A stretch of DNA of 64,000 nucleotides from Whitmania pigra (GCA_021613335.1 JAJTWR010000341.1:1718501-1782500); one strand, 5' to 3'. Positions 1 to 12,165 are shown, counted from the first letter of the stretch. Notes: generated by a model not told the origin, from the letters alone. Numbers and translations: made by a program.

Positions 1-445
1 AAAAATACTTCGGTCGTTTCATTAAATATTGCCATCTAAATCAAATTCTCAAAGACTTAGCCGAATGAATCTGGATGTACAAATAATTTTAAAAAAAAAA
101 AATTAGTTTAAAACTAAATCACCAATTCAACGAACACAATAAGAACTCCGAAACGTCAGAGACTTAAAGCAGCTTGCACCGAATCCTCGTTTAGCATGAG
201 CAGTTGAAATCTAAAATCCCGTAGGCGTCTAAATAAATCCATTCGACCCACTTTCCCCTATCATCCCATCAGCCTCCTCGAACTCTAGCGCAGCGCCTAG
301 AAGCGCCAAGCGGAGACCACGCCTCCTATCTTATCAAAGCCTTAAAATCCAACAACAGCTCTCAAGAACATCATTTATATCGACCTCATTTTCAGTTGAA
401 GAAATTTTGAGTCTGTTTTTTTCTTCGCTCGGTTGTTTTTTGTCC

Positions 446-1376
446 ATGTCGTTCCATTACTTTGGCGGCCGAAACAGCTGCGCGGGTTTGGCGCCGAGTC
501 GAGATTTCGGCGCAAATGCGTCTGCCAGGAGAGGTTATTGAGTTTATTGTGTCTTTGGTTAAGTTTTATTTTGTTTCTATTTAAAAGAAATTGTTGATGA
601 CTTCCTGAAGATGGATTTTCAGATTGGCAGTACAATCTCTCAGGATATCAGGCTTACAAGAAGCCGAGCTATGAGAGAATGAGGTGATGCGCTATTTCTT
701 ATTATTAATCATCTGATTACTTTTTGTTTAATTAGTTATGTTATATTCAATTTCTGTTTAAATAATTTTTTATTTAGAAGTTAAGCTACTATTTTTTGTA
801 AAATAATTATTTAAAATAACAACTATTTTTCTAAAAAAAAAAATATTTAAAGCGAGCTGTTTCTTAAAATTGCCCCTCGAAATGATTTTATTTATCAACA
901 TCGTCACGCACGGTAATGATTAATTGCTAGTAGGGACGTAATTTTGTGGGAGGGGGGGCAACGGCCTACCTACCTTTGGACCCAAAAAAGGTCCCCTCAC
1001 GTTTTGCGAGGGTCTGCCCCCTAAACTTTGGCTAGAAGTAAAAAATGCCATCTTCTAAAAAAACAATTTTGATGAAATGATTATAATAATTATTATTAAA
1101 ACTTATTATAACCCCCAACACCGAAAATATCTTATAATCATTGTAAATGGTTATAAAAATGATAATAAAAACTATTATCATAATCTCAAGGGTTTGCCCC
1201 CTTGGAAAATGCTGGAATGGCGTCCCTGGATGCCAGTAAAATTATAATAAACCGTACCAACCAATTGTCATAATTTACAATTTATTATAATTACAGTGTC
1301 GACAATAGCGAGCTCAACTCAGCTGACATAATCAAGAAGCTAGCTGAGGTTGGTAACGAAATAAAAGATAACAATC

Positions 1377-1417
<41 letters not shown>

Positions 1418-1652
1418 TCAATAACGACCATCTGTGACCGATTCGAATACATTGAATCCAAAGGTGTTACGTATCATGTAATGATGTAAAAATTCATAAA
1501 CTGAAATCACAACCGCATTTTTATTTCCACCCCCAAATTATCAGAGATCGAAACAGGTGAACTTTTCCAAGATGGAGGTCTCCAAAACACGCCAGAAGAT
1601 CAGAGACCTGATCTGCCGATCGAAGAACGACCCGAGGTACTTCGATTACTGA
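446..1652 (+). CDS. Unrecognised small four-exon gene, 106 aa
   Basis: Four exons join with consistent phases: 446-533 (phase 1), 611-683 (phase 2), 1297-1348 (phase 0) and 1545-1652, ending in TGA. All junctions are GT-AG and the total is 321 nt, an exact multiple of three. The protein starts MSFHYFGGRNSC, has an aromatic middle part (GFSDWQYNLSGYQAYKK) and a basic C-terminal part (QVNFSKMEVSKTRQKIRDL) ending RYFDY. No signal peptide or membrane span is visible. The ATG at 446 was chosen because the exon reads cleanly from it to the first donor. The gene converges on CLCC1 (tail to tail, 543 bp between stop codons). I do not recognise the family and assign no function. The agreement of phases over four exons is the main support. 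Confidence 0.7.
925..1215. repeat. Dispersed repeat with 'gggacgt' end, copy 1
   Basis: This intronic stretch contains a G-rich block and the phrase 'tcacgttttgcgagggt', which recurs in altered form near 8320-8490 (reverse orientation) and 15855-15905. The shared core is about 45 bp and reads roughly 'catgttttatgagggttt'. It is probably an old non-autonomous element. I could not fix its ends. Confidence 0.3.
1378..1415. repeat. (AAT)n microsatellite
   Basis: About a dozen uninterrupted AAT units lie in the third intron of the 446-1652 gene. Confidence 0.9.
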
Positions 1653-2195
1653 CCTTTCAACCCAGGCTCAAACCAACATGACCTCCACAGATAAATCGTT
1701 GACTCGAAGTAATGTTTTCGGACAATGACCTTAATCGACTAAATACATTCGTGTTAATCGTATAAACTCAAAATAGTTTGCCTCGAGAAATTCTAAGGTG
1801 TCGTCGTAAACTTGAAAACTCGCCCTCGTGCAAACAAAACATGATGCAAAGGTTCAAACGACAAGTGCAGAAGCCGTTCGGAATTAACATTTCAAGAGCA
1901 ATGTTCGGCGATTGGGGCTAAACAGGTTTAATAAATATCTCCAAGACTAACCCATCAAAACCAATTTGAACCTTCAAAAATAAATCTTAACACGAGAAGA
2001 AAAACAACTGCTTCGCAATAAACGCTTCAACTTTTTGGCTACTTCCTCAAAACAAGAAGACATTATGCAGCTTCAACAGCTCATGCAAAGATGCCACGTC
2101 GACAAAAATGCCATGTCTTCAATGACTCGTCATTACAAGAGATTCACAGACTCAAAATAGACAGAAAGTTTTGAGCTCGAAGAATGAAGTCTAAT

Positions 2196-5100
2196 TTAGG
2201 TCGATTCAGCTGACGACAGACCTCCTTCTGGAGGGGAGGGGCATAACTCAGAGGAGGAGGAGTCTATTGACGTCGGGGACATTTGGAGTTCAGACAGGGT
2301 AGGGGATGGCAAAGAGTCTCCGCCTCCAGAAAGGTTGATGGAATCTCTCTGTTTGTTCAGTTTGTTCTCCAATTCCAATATCTTGTTCTGAAAGTTATCA
2401 GGATATTATTAGCAAATTCATTAGCAAGAGGAATAACAGTGATACGTAGATGATTCATTATAATAACTCAATTTATTAATAATGTTAATGAAATTAGCAT
2501 TTCATGGTGACAGAATTCATTATTTAGAATTAAATCAAAGTTTTATAACAAAGAAATATGACATAATGCAACCTTATTAATAGCTTACTAAATATTCTAA
2601 TAACAACAACAACAACACCTGCAGTGCTCTTCAAATCACAACAGCCACATCGAGTCTCGACGATGCACGCACACACACACACACACACACAATCTCCGAT
2701 AAAACACGCACACTAAAAACACCACCGACGCATTAAAACCGCAAGTCACCTCCAATTCTCTTCTGTGGCGTCTAAAGTCCTCGATCTCGTACTGCCTCCT
2801 GCCTGGGCCGATGGTGAAGAACATCGTCCTGAAGTTGTAGCCAAAGATCAGAAAGAGAGACAGGATAGCCAAACAGAAGACCAGGACGGATATGGTGATC
2901 TGCATGAACAGGGGCAAACCCTCGATGGAGGACGAGATGAGCTTGTTGATGGAACTGCCAAGGTACTCCAACGGCTCGAGGATCACTCGAGAGATGGTGA
3001 CGGAGACTGCCTGCGACGGTGGAAAAGGGCAGATGAAATGACGTGGGGAAATTACGATGTCGACGGATGGAAGTAATAATGACTCGACGATATACTGTTC
3101 CTTTCGTGGGTAGAGCCACGTGCGTTCAAATAATCTGCATCATCGTCCATTTTTACAAAAGAGAAAATGACAATTAGTCAACCAACTAAAAAAGTCAAAT
3201 TAAATGAATAATAGAAACAAATAAAACTCAATTCAACTGAATGGAAAAACCCTCACAAAATCAACGGCAGACCACAACAGCAATCCATTCACCAACATGC
3301 ACTCGCCTCACCCCTGAATGCAATCATCATCAATCCCACTAACCATAAGCGGTGTGACTTCGATGGCCGCGTGGATGTTTGCAGCCTCCGCGTGCATCAC
3401 GCAATCGTCCGTCTGAAAACTGAACAGGGATGCAAACTTTTTCCAGTAGGACCTTCCGGAGCAGGGGTCGGACGAACCGGCCTTGGCCATGGTCGCCATC
3501 TTGCTGGCCTCCCGCTTCTTTCGTTCGGACGTTCGAGGAAGATTGAATTTTATTGTGTGAGTGACGCGAAGACAATTACGTGTTTATTAGTTGGTAATAG
3601 TGGAAGAGCTCAAGTGGATTTGTGTCGTTGATTATATTGAAAATGTAATTTTGAATTGTGTAACAACGTGGCATATAATGTGGCAACAACAGTTGCCATT
3701 CCTGGGTGCTCAGGAATCATTGATTAATACTATGAAATGTATTTAGATAAAAGTTAATGAATTATTAATGTTGTGAATAGAATTATTGCAGTGTTTTATC
3801 AAAAAATGAAGAATTTAAATCCACAGCAAAATCCAAGGTAACTCGCTCAAATAATTCATTCATCCACCCACCTTGTACATGTGCCACCAGTTCCAGGGTA
3901 CGCTGATGATGAAGAGGATGACGAGGAATGTGAAGACGAGTCTCTTGGTGATGGCAACCCTGTTGAACACCCACACGGCATTCACTGAAACGGCCAGAAC
4001 CAGCGTGACCTGTCGTCGGATGAAAGCGTTATCAGTCACGTCGGGATCATTCAGATTCATCCGTTGATTTTTCTCGACTCATTAACTCGACTTTTGATTC
4101 GTCGGAAGATAAAGCGTCGTCACGAGATGTCGCGGATGACGCAGTTTAATGACGCACGGAAACGGGGTAAGCGAGTGAAAATGGAAGGATCTTACCGTAA
4201 ATATGACGTGAAAGTGCTCGATGCAGAAAGCGGTGAACAAATCCATTCTCGACAGAAACTGCACGTCGGATACTTGTCTAAAAGCGATAAAACGATAAAA
4301 CTAACTCGATCTAAAACGGATTTTTAAAATATCCAAAAACTAACTTAACTTAACTCAAAAAAAAAACCTGTTGAATTTTATTAATTACTATTAAAATGTT
4401 ATAAATAAAATTTAAAAAATAACAACAAATCCTGAGCAACAGACTCTGTAGTTTTGATAAAGTTTTCAAGAATTTCCTGAATCTCCATCAAGGCTTTCGA
4501 CTCGTAGGAAGGGGCAAAAACAAATGCATTTAGATTCTTGCACTGGTCTTGAGTGAATTTGAATCTTATTTGATATTTCATGTCTTCATTCTGGAAGATG
4601 CAGCGTGGACAAACTATTTTAATGGTTAAAGTGCAAATGGTGATAAAGCATGGTAGGAGATTAAACCAAGGTGGGAGACTAAAGATGATTACATTATTTT
4701 TTATTATTTTTAATAGTTTAATTATAAATTATTGATTAATATTTATATTTCGAATTGTTGCAAGAATGGAAGGATGAAAATCGGCCATTAAACTCATAAT
4801 CACTAAGATGACAGACTGATACAGATACTGACTGATACGGATACTGACCAATTTCAGGAAGCAAAACTTGTCCGAAAGATTTCTGATAAAATTTTTAAAA
4901 TGCTGGACCACATTCGACGCTAGCAATTCCTGCTTGGCATTATTCTGGATGCTCAGCTTCTGTTCGCAATCCACCATTCGCCTCTTCACGTCGACGCACT
5001 CCGAAGCACACTGTCCGTCCGGCACGCGTTTATCTACAGTTACCTAAATAATAAATAAATCAAGAAACATCATTAAACTTCATGGGTTGCCAATGGTGAT

Positions 5101-6450
5101 ATTCCTATTGTAACTGTAGCCACATGCATAGCGTCAGAGGTACTTCTTGCAATCATTTATATAGCGCTCCTTCCCAGGCTGGGTTTCGAACACGACACAT
5201 TACGACTGTTGTCATTACCGCCGTATGCAGGCTTGTAACCCATTCAGCTAGCCTGCACGTCCACAACTGCAAACTATATATAGTTATATTATATATACTA
5301 AATATATAGATATAGCAATAATTCAAATTGCTGAAAACTTAAACTTTACAGAAATAAAAATGAAAGCTATGCAAGTTTATTGAAATTTGAAAGAATTTAT
5401 TTCAGCTTCTATAGTTTTTGACAATTATTCAATAATTTGACAAGCATTTATCATCTAAGCAACTAGTTTCTTGAGCACCACTAATTCCTGTTTATCGTTC
5501 ATTATCATATTCTATAAGGTGCATAAAAATATGGCTAGTCTAACAAAGCAAAGCCAAGTCATTCATCATTGCATTCAACAGGCAAGACAACTCATAATAA
5601 TAATAATAATAACATTTTTGACATGGGCTAATTGCGACAGTTTTTAAAGGCTATGCTCGAGAAGAAAAACGCAAATGGAACAAGTGACATTCCAACAGGA
5701 CCAGCTCTTGACAAGTTAAGGCATCTCTCTGCTTTAGTAGAGTCTAGTGGAACAGTAAAGACCTCGTGACCTTGTCTTTGCAATAGGTTCTTGACCTCTA
5801 CTTGTTGGACTTCCAACAGTAATTAACTAAGACTGCACTGAATTATGGCTGACAGAAATGGCTCTTGACATTCTGGCATCACTAGCCTCAAATGCTCATG
5901 TTGATAGAATGTTTTCTGTTTGTGGTATATGGTGTGAAGGTCGCCGAAACAGACTGTCAAGATTGTTTGAAATGAAAATGAAGCAAAAACTGAATTTTAA
6001 TCAATTAAAAAAAAAGGAGTGGATTTCTTTTATGTAATTTTGAAAGTGAAACGTAATAGAAACTGCAATGATGACATGAAAACTATATAGAAACTAAAAA
6101 GAAACAAATTTACAAAACTTTGTAGGAACTAAAACTGAAAAGTTTTAAAAAAACTAAATAGAAACTGTAATCCCTAGAAATTGCAAAACTAGAATATCAC
6201 TGGTCACCATATAAGTACCTTACGTACATCTTTCACCATATCATGGGGTCTTATCCAGTTTGACTGGGCATTATAAAGTATAGTTCAGTAACAAAACAGA
6301 GTAAACTAACTAGAGTCACACAAAATTTATTGTCACCTCATCTACGTCCTTCACCATTTCATGAGGATTTTTCCATTTAGACTGGGCATTGCAAAATACA
6401 GTGCAGTAACAAATTAACAAAATAACGACGTTCAACATATTCGCCTCCAT
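2196..6450 (-). CDS. CLCC1: Chloride channel CLIC-like protein 1 orthologue, 428 aa
   Basis: Eight exons, all phase 0: 6337-6450, 4849-5043, 4441-4590, 4196-4258, 3872-4009, 3344-3517, 2750-3010 and 2196-2387 (1287 nt in all). Exon 1 gives a signal peptide (MEANMLNVVILLICYC) followed by SKWKNPHEMV. Exon 2 has the paired-cysteine region (CASECVDVKRRMVDCEQK). Membrane spans are in exons 4-5 (LVFTFLVILFIISVPWNWW) and exon 7 (QITISVLVFCLAILSLFLI). The block EVTPLM..AVSVTISRVILEPLEYLGS aligns with the vertebrate CLCC1 block that ends ALAVTFTTFVTEPLKHIG, and WNWWHMYK matches WNWMYLYK. CLCC1 is known as an anion channel of the ER membrane. The serine-rich tail is shorter than the vertebrate one. The long first intron carries a SINE, an hAT remnant and a duplicated first exon. 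Homology was judged from memory of the family, not by a search. Confidence 0.85.
5105..5270 (-). mobile_element. tRNA-derived SINE, copy 1 (in CLCC1 intron)
   Basis: Reading the minus strand gives 'gctagctgaatgggtt' (A-box-like), then 'cggtaatgacaacagtcg', 'gtgttcgaaacccagc' (B-box), and a tail containing 'gcgctatataaatg' and 'cctctgacgctatgcat'. The same order occurs at 33965-34130, 34772-35015, 56683-56870 and 60385-60560. The head and body identify one SINE family. Confidence 0.75.
5630..6020 (+). mobile_element. hAT transposase C-terminal remnant
   Basis: Around 5848-5990 the plus strand reads ALDILASLASNAHVDRMFSV followed by CGIWCEGRRNRLS. This matches the hAT dimerisation domain pattern (A-S-x-A-x-V-E/D-R-x-F-S then a basic RNRL stretch). 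The upstream part 5630-5840 keeps open pieces but has stops, and the catalytic core is missing. It lies in the first intron of CLCC1, antisense to it, and is inactive. Confidence 0.65.
6215..6296 (-). pseudogene. Tandem duplicate of the CLCC1 first exon
   Basis: The minus strand reads NAQSNWIRPHDMVKDV, close to NAQSKWKNPHEMVKDV of the functional exon at 6337-6450, and ends at a possible donor (AAG then GTACTT). The hydrophobic signal part is interrupted by a stop (TAC TGA ACT), so it cannot replace the real exon as it stands. It lies about 120 bp inside the first intron. Confidence 0.6.
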
Positions 6451-6772
6451 GTCGCGATGCTAGCAAACCGAAACAGCTTGGGAAAATAAAAAACATAGAG
6501 AGTTTATTGAACGTAAAACTAATTTAAAACATTTTTTTAAGTAAACGTTATTTATATTTTAAATAAAATGTTTTAAATATATATATTGTTTTAAGTTAAA
6601 GAATGGTTATTTCTGATTGGGTAAATAATGTTGATATGCAAATATTTTAGTCTTAAAATAAAAAACATTTGTACAGGACTATTTAAAATATTTGTAAATT
6701 TAACATAATAAAATCAACAATCTCAACAAATATAATTGTATTCGTCATTGCCTAGCAGTCGACAATAAAAAG
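6451..6772. promoter_or_regulatory. Probable bidirectional promoter, CLCC1 / gene A
   Basis: Only about 320 bp separate the CLCC1 start codon (minus, 6450) from the first ATG of gene A (plus, 6773). The same interval is repeated with high identity at 9662-9983 between a dead copy of the CLCC1 exon and gene B. Head-to-head spacing suggests a shared promoter. No motif was proved; the call is inferred from layout. Confidence 0.4.
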
Positions 6773-8849
6773 ATGGCCGACGCACGTAATTAGTTTACCT
6801 TTTAAATGCTCGAATTTTCTAGGAAATGTGTTAAAATTACAGTTTTGTGTGTCGATAAGCATCCATTTTTTTATATTAGTTATTGTGCCTCTGCACTTAA
6901 ATTCGGACCGTAAATTTTATCAAATCATTAATGGTTTGATTTAATAACAGTTGCGAAGGTCTGCGAGAAAAGGTGGTTGTTGTGCCTTGTTATTTTATTA
7001 TTTTATGCGATGCTACGCTGCGCAGGTTAGTTTGATTCAAGTTCCATTTTCATTGAACTGTTGCGTAATTGCGACCAATTTTTTTACCGATATTTGATTT
7101 TTCTCATTACATGGTGTAATTTACATCATAAGCTTATTTGGGAATCAATTATACCAACATTTTGCCACGGTTGGAGGGTGGGGGGTGTTGGGTTGTTAAT
7201 CAACAATACATGTCTGAATCACAACTGACTGCTGATTTGATCATGGTCATCGTCTTATCTGTTTTTGATTTTCCAATATTTTTTCCTTGGGTAGAAATGT
7301 CATAATTATGATGCATGGTTAATTAAGTTAGATCATTACCTTCGAAGTATGTATTTTGTAATCGATAACCATACCGATGTATTAAATCGGATAAAATGTT
7401 ATTGCTAATAGATATCCATGATTGAATTAAAATGTTTGAATTGATTTATGACGAAGCACAAAAGAAAACAAAGAGGCCAAAGGGTAAGATGACATTGCCT
7501 GTGTATCCATCCTTTATAAAGAAAAAGCTGAAATGCTTCGAAGGGAATGCTTTGGCCTTTGAATGCCCCTGTCCTGGAACACGGAACAACTGCACATTTA
7601 AGAGAATGCCGCAGAAAGAACATATCTTTGTAAATGGAACAATTACCCTTCCTTCTAAGTATGAGTGGAACGAGCAGAAGACTTACATCCAGAACAAACA
7701 CTGCGATCCGGATGACGGAGGGTTTTACGTTTGGGATTGTTCGGTTTGTCTTGGCAAGATGGAGTTTCGAGTGACGTTCTTCAGAGTTACGAGTAGGTAA
7801 CGACTTTGAGTACTTCGTAAACATCAAACATCTTAGTTACGCAATGGACTCTATTCAATCAATCAATCAAATAAATAAATAAATAGTTAAATAGTATTTC
7901 GTATGCATTCTTGGTTTGTTACGGTTGTATACATTTTTTTTTGGCTGCCATTGAAAAAATATTTAACAAACGTGATCAAATAACTCTACGAAAAGACGAT
8001 TCCCTGCATTGCCTTATCGGAAGTGAAGTGTCCTTCAAGTGTCTGTGTTGTGCTGCCGACTTGGAAACCTGCAGTTTCGTGAAGAACCCTTCCGAAGGAT
8101 TACACATCGTGACAGATGGTAAACTGAACGACAATAACTCCAGGTATCAGTTCAACAAGCACAAGACTCACATGGTATTGCAAAACTGTACTGAAGACGA
8201 CAGAGGGACTTACACGTGGGACTGCTTTGGTTGTAAAATCTATAGCCAGTTCCGATTGACCGTTGATAATGAGAGTGTGTAGAAATTGATTCTGTTTTTG
8301 ATTTATTATGCAGAAGAGCCAGGGACGTCATTTCAGCTTTTTATAATGGGGAACAAATCCTTGAACAACTTTTTTGCTTCTACCCAAAGGTCGGGGAGGG
8401 GGGAGCAGGGACAAACCCTCGTAAAACATGAAATGACTTTTTTTGCGTCTAATCTAAGGTCAGATGGGCCGTTAACTAAATTACGTCCCTGAGGAAATTA
8501 TGCCGATTATGCGAACTGTTGATTTTATGCTGAGCCTAGGCGTGTAATATATTCAACGCATAAAATGACAGGAGTGAAAATGTGATTTTCATAGATAGGC
8601 ATCTGAACACTAAAATATAAAACAAATGCGCTCTAAAGCGCCTAATTTAAGTAAGATCTATTATAAAGTCTTGTGTTTTGCAATTTATTGTTTTTTTCTT
8701 CTTTTAATAATTAATAATTGAATACAAACGTTTTCAAAATTTCGCGACCAGCTCTTAAAATACCTTCCGATTCTCCTGAAGGAATTTCAATATGGAAGCC
8801 ATCATCAGCCATCCTGCTGATTTTGGCAGTCATTTTAGTCGAAAGCTGA
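6773..8849 (+). CDS. Gene A: two-Ig-domain type I membrane receptor
   Basis: Model: 6773-6785 (ATGGCCGACGCAC), 6951-7025, 7457-7792, 7996-8274, 8752-8849; every junction is phase 1 and the protein is 266 aa. Exon 2 is the hydrophobic leader (WLLCLVILLFYAMLRCA). Exons 3 and 4 are cysteine-rich Ig-like domains: FECPC then CTFKR, and FKCLCC then CSFVK, with F strands GGFYVWDCSVC and RGTYTWDCFGC. The last exon has a short stalk, one membrane span (AILLILAVILVES) and then stop, leaving almost no cytoplasmic tail, so signalling would need a partner. NxT/S sites such as NGT are present. The leader exon itself has ATA where gene B has ATG, which is why the tiny upstream exon is invoked. Its acceptor (taacag) is pyrimidine-poor. 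Confidence 0.65.
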
Positions 8850-9292
8850 TTGGCTGTGTGAGTTATTATTTGTTTAAATGTCGATATTTATTATATTTAT
8901 TGTTGTACTATACTTATTATTTTATTGTTGTCATAGTTTTAATGTAATTATTATAAGTTATAAATCCAATAAATGTAAAATCAAGCTAAAGGAGTTAAAA
9001 TCTATTTTTAGTTGTAGTAATCCAGGTATCACTGATTATTTTCCAAAGCCAATGTATAGTATTGAATTGCGTGGTGAATTACTTTGCTTCAGTTCAAAAT
9101 CATCCCTAACTTTATAAACAAAATAAATATGGTTCTTTAGACTCAAAACTTTTAAATGTGTGCAAGATGTAATCTGAGATCACCGTCTCTAATAATAATG
9201 GTTTATTTGGTTAATACTTATATTTTTAACTATGTTTCTTACATTTTGTAATAATTACATTTCGTATTTAAAATAATATTTTTATTTCTTCC

Positions 9293-9375
9293 AGATAGTA
9301 TTAAGAGTCGCTATAATTTCTGGTGATACTCCATTATAAGATCAGACTGTTATTATTTATTGGATTCTCAATAAA
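9293..9375 (+). other. Probable 3' untranslated exon and poly(A) signal of gene A
   Basis: A good acceptor (ttatttcttccag) at 9292 precedes a short stretch also found at 12069 downstream of gene B. It ends in AATAAA at about 9371. The gene A TM exon carries its stop codon before a usable donor (tgtgtgagtt near 8860), so this would be 3' UTR. Confidence 0.45.
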
Positions 9376-9555
9376 GAATTTTGTATCAAAAATCTGAAAT
9401 TCCTGATTCCTTTTAGCTATTGATTCAGTGACTTTGTTGATGTTAGGAATTTTTAAATCTATTCATTTTGATTGGGCATTACAAAATGAAGCCCATTAAA
9501 AACAATTGAGAAAAACGTCACAAAAAAAGTGTCACAAAAGTGATAGTGTTAACTA

Positions 9556-9661
9556 ATCTGCGTCATTCGCCATATTATGGAGATTTTTCCATTTTGACTG
9601 GGCATTGCAAAATACAATGCAGTAACAAATTGACAAAATAGGTACTTGTGACACACTCGCA
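9556..9661 (-). pseudogene. Dead copy of CLCC1 first exon
   Basis: The minus strand keeps ICYCIVFCNAQSKWKNLHNM, clearly from the exon at 6337-6450. The start codon is ACG instead of ATG, the signal region is altered (VSQVPIL) and a TAG stop sits where the donor should be. A smaller scrap of the same exon lies near 9460-9490. These came with the tandem duplication that made gene B. Confidence 0.8.
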
Positions 9662-9983
9662 TCCGTGTAACGATGATTGAAGTTGCTAGGAAACCGAAAC
9701 AGCTTGGTAAAATAGAAATCATGGAAGGTTTACTGGACATAAATCTAATTTAGAACTTATTTTTTTAAGTAAGCGTTATTTAAATTTTAAATAATATGTT
9801 TTAAATGTTTGTGTTACTTTAAGTTGAGAAGAGGTTATTTCTGATTGCGTAAAAAATGTTGATATGCAAATGTTTTAATAATAAAATTAAAAAAATTATT
9901 TAGAATATTTGCAATTTTAACATAATTAAAATATCAATAAATGTAATTGTATTCGTCATCGCCTAGCAGTCGACAATAAAAAG

Positions 9984-11842
9984 ATGGCCGACGCACGTAA
10001 TTAGTTTACCTTTTAAATGCTCGAATTTTCTAGGAAATGTGTTAAATTTACAGTTTCGTATCTCGATATGCATCGATCGTATTAGTTATTGTGCCTTTGC
10101 ACTTAATTTTGGATCGCAAAGTTCGTCAAATCATTATTAATGGTTTGATTTAATGACAGTCGTGAAAGTCTGCAAGAAAAGATGGTTGTTGTGCCTTGTT
10201 AATTTATTATTCTATGAGATTCTATGCTGCGCAGGTTAGTTTGATTCAAGTTACATTTTCATTGAACTGTAGCGTAATTGAATTTTTTCATTACATCATA
10301 CACACTAAGCCCATTATATATATGACGTATAACATCTTTTGACTACATCTCAACTAATGCACCATAAAAATTTTAGTTAATAGTGCGTCCAAAATTATGT
10401 TTTAAATTTGGTAAAGTATTATTTTAAAACTCAATAAAAAAAAGTTAATTATAGCAACAGTTTGTCACGGTTGGGGGGGGGGGGGGTTGAGCTGTTAATC
10501 AAGAGTACATGAGTGAATCTCATGAACTGGCTGCAGAATTGATAACGGGCATCATCTTATTTATTTTTTTCCAATACTTGGATGGTTGGAAGTGGGTAGT
10601 AGTCCCTGATAGAGCCATTTGAGGTTAAAAATCTCCCGGTAGGAATATCTTAACTATAATTCACGTCTATTAAGTTATAAATATAAATCGGATCATTAGA
10701 TTCGAAGTATATATGCATATATTCATGATTGAATAAACATATTAGAATTGATTTATGACGAAGACTCAAAAGTCGAGGATCGTGTATCTCCAAGTAACCA
10801 AACCTGGCTGAAATGTCTCGAAGGAAATACCTTGAACTTCGAATGCCCCTGTCCTGCAGAAGTGAATAACTGCACGTTTAAGAAAGAGCCGAAGAAAGAA
10901 CATATCTTTGAAAATGGCACAGTTACCCTTTCTTCTATGTACGAGTTGGACGAGCGGAGAACTTATATCAAGATCAAAAACTGCGCTTCCAACGATGGAG
11001 GGCTTTACATTTGGGATTGTAAGGGTTGTGGTGTCGTGAAGGAGTTTCGAGTGAGATTCTACAGAGTCATAAGTTGGTAACGACTTTCGCTATTTCGTGT
11101 GCATGTGATTTATTAAAATAAATTTATGATTAAGTTGAACTTGAAAATTATTTACTATTTAATTTATTAAATTACCGCTTAATAATTACTCAACGAAAAG
11201 ATGAATCCCTGTATTGCCTTATCGGAAGTGAAGTGTCCTTCAAGTGTCTGTGTTGTGTTGCCGACTTGGAAACCTGCAGTTTCGTGAAGAACCCTTCCGA
11301 AGGATTACACATTGTGACAGATGGTAAATTGAACGACAATAACCCCAGGTATCAGTTCAACACGTACAAGACTCACATGGTATTGCGAGACTGCACTGAA
11401 GACGACAAGGGGACTTACAATTGGAACTGCTCTGGTTGTCGGATTTATAGCCAGTTCCAATTGACCATTGATAAAAAAGGTTTTTAGAAATTGCTTATGT
11501 ACTTGATTAATTACACAGGAGATCGTCGATTATGCGAACTGTTGATTTTATGCTGAGACTACGCTTATTCAATGCATAAAGTGACGACAGTGAAAATGTG
11601 ATTTTTATAGTTGGGCAAAAATGTGCTCTAAAGCGCTTAATCGTAAGATCTATTTGTCTTGGGTTTTGCAATTTAATGTTGATTTTTTTTTTAATTTTAA
11701 TAATTACTAATTGAATTCAAACTTTTTCAAAATTTCGCGACCAGGTCGTAAAATACCTTCCGATTCTCCTAAAGGAATTTCAATATGGAAGCCATCATCA
11801 GCCATCCTGCTGATCTTGGCTGTCATTTTAGTCGAACACTGA
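9984..11842 (+). CDS. Gene B: two-Ig-domain type I membrane receptor
   Basis: Model: 9984-9996, 10160-10234, 10764-11072, 11201-11479, 11745-11842, all phase 1, 257 aa. Here the leader exon also has its own in-frame ATG at 10153 (MTVVKVCKKRWLLCLV), giving an alternative 255 aa product without the upstream exon. Ig1 has FECPCPAEVNNCTFKKE and F strand GGLYIWDCKGC. Ig2 has FKCLCC, CSFVK and KGTYNWNCSGC. The last exon has the stalk KIPSDSPKG, one membrane span (AILLILAVILVEH) and stop. It is a duplicate of gene A; Ig2 and the TM exon are the most alike, while Ig1 and the juxtamembrane residues differ more. Confidence 0.7.
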
Positions 11843-12068
11843 TTGGCTGTGTGAGTTATTATTTATTTAGTTAGTATTTATTTATTTATTAGTTATTACT
11901 TATTTATTTATTAGTTATTACTTATTTGTTTAAATGTCAATCTTATTGAGATTATTATTTCTGATAGGGTTTATTTGGTTATTGCATGTATTTCTAACTA
12001 CGTTTCATAAATTTTTGAAATATTTAATGGCTATATCTACGTATTTAAAATATTATTTTTATTTTATG

Positions 12069-12165
12069 CAGAAGGTACCACGAGCCGATATAATATCGAT
12101 GATATTGATGAGACTGTAGTACAAGATCAGACTTGGTATTATTTACTCGAGGCTCAATAAATATT
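12069..12165 (+). other. Last exon of gene B: 3' UTR or alternative tail
   Basis: After an acceptor at 12068 (ttttatgcag) the sequence resembles the gene A 3' exon and ends in AATAAA at about 12156. With the TM exon as modelled it is untranslated. One frame is fully open (SRYNIDDIDETVVQDQ, then TWYYLLEAQ and stop) and would make an acidic tail with tyrosines. That needs a splice that skips the TGA at 11842, and no good donor for it is visible. Confidence 0.4.

Noticed and set aside
7405..7827. 140-codon minus-strand frame
   Set aside because: Exactly antisense to the gene A Ig1 exon, no splice logic or domain.
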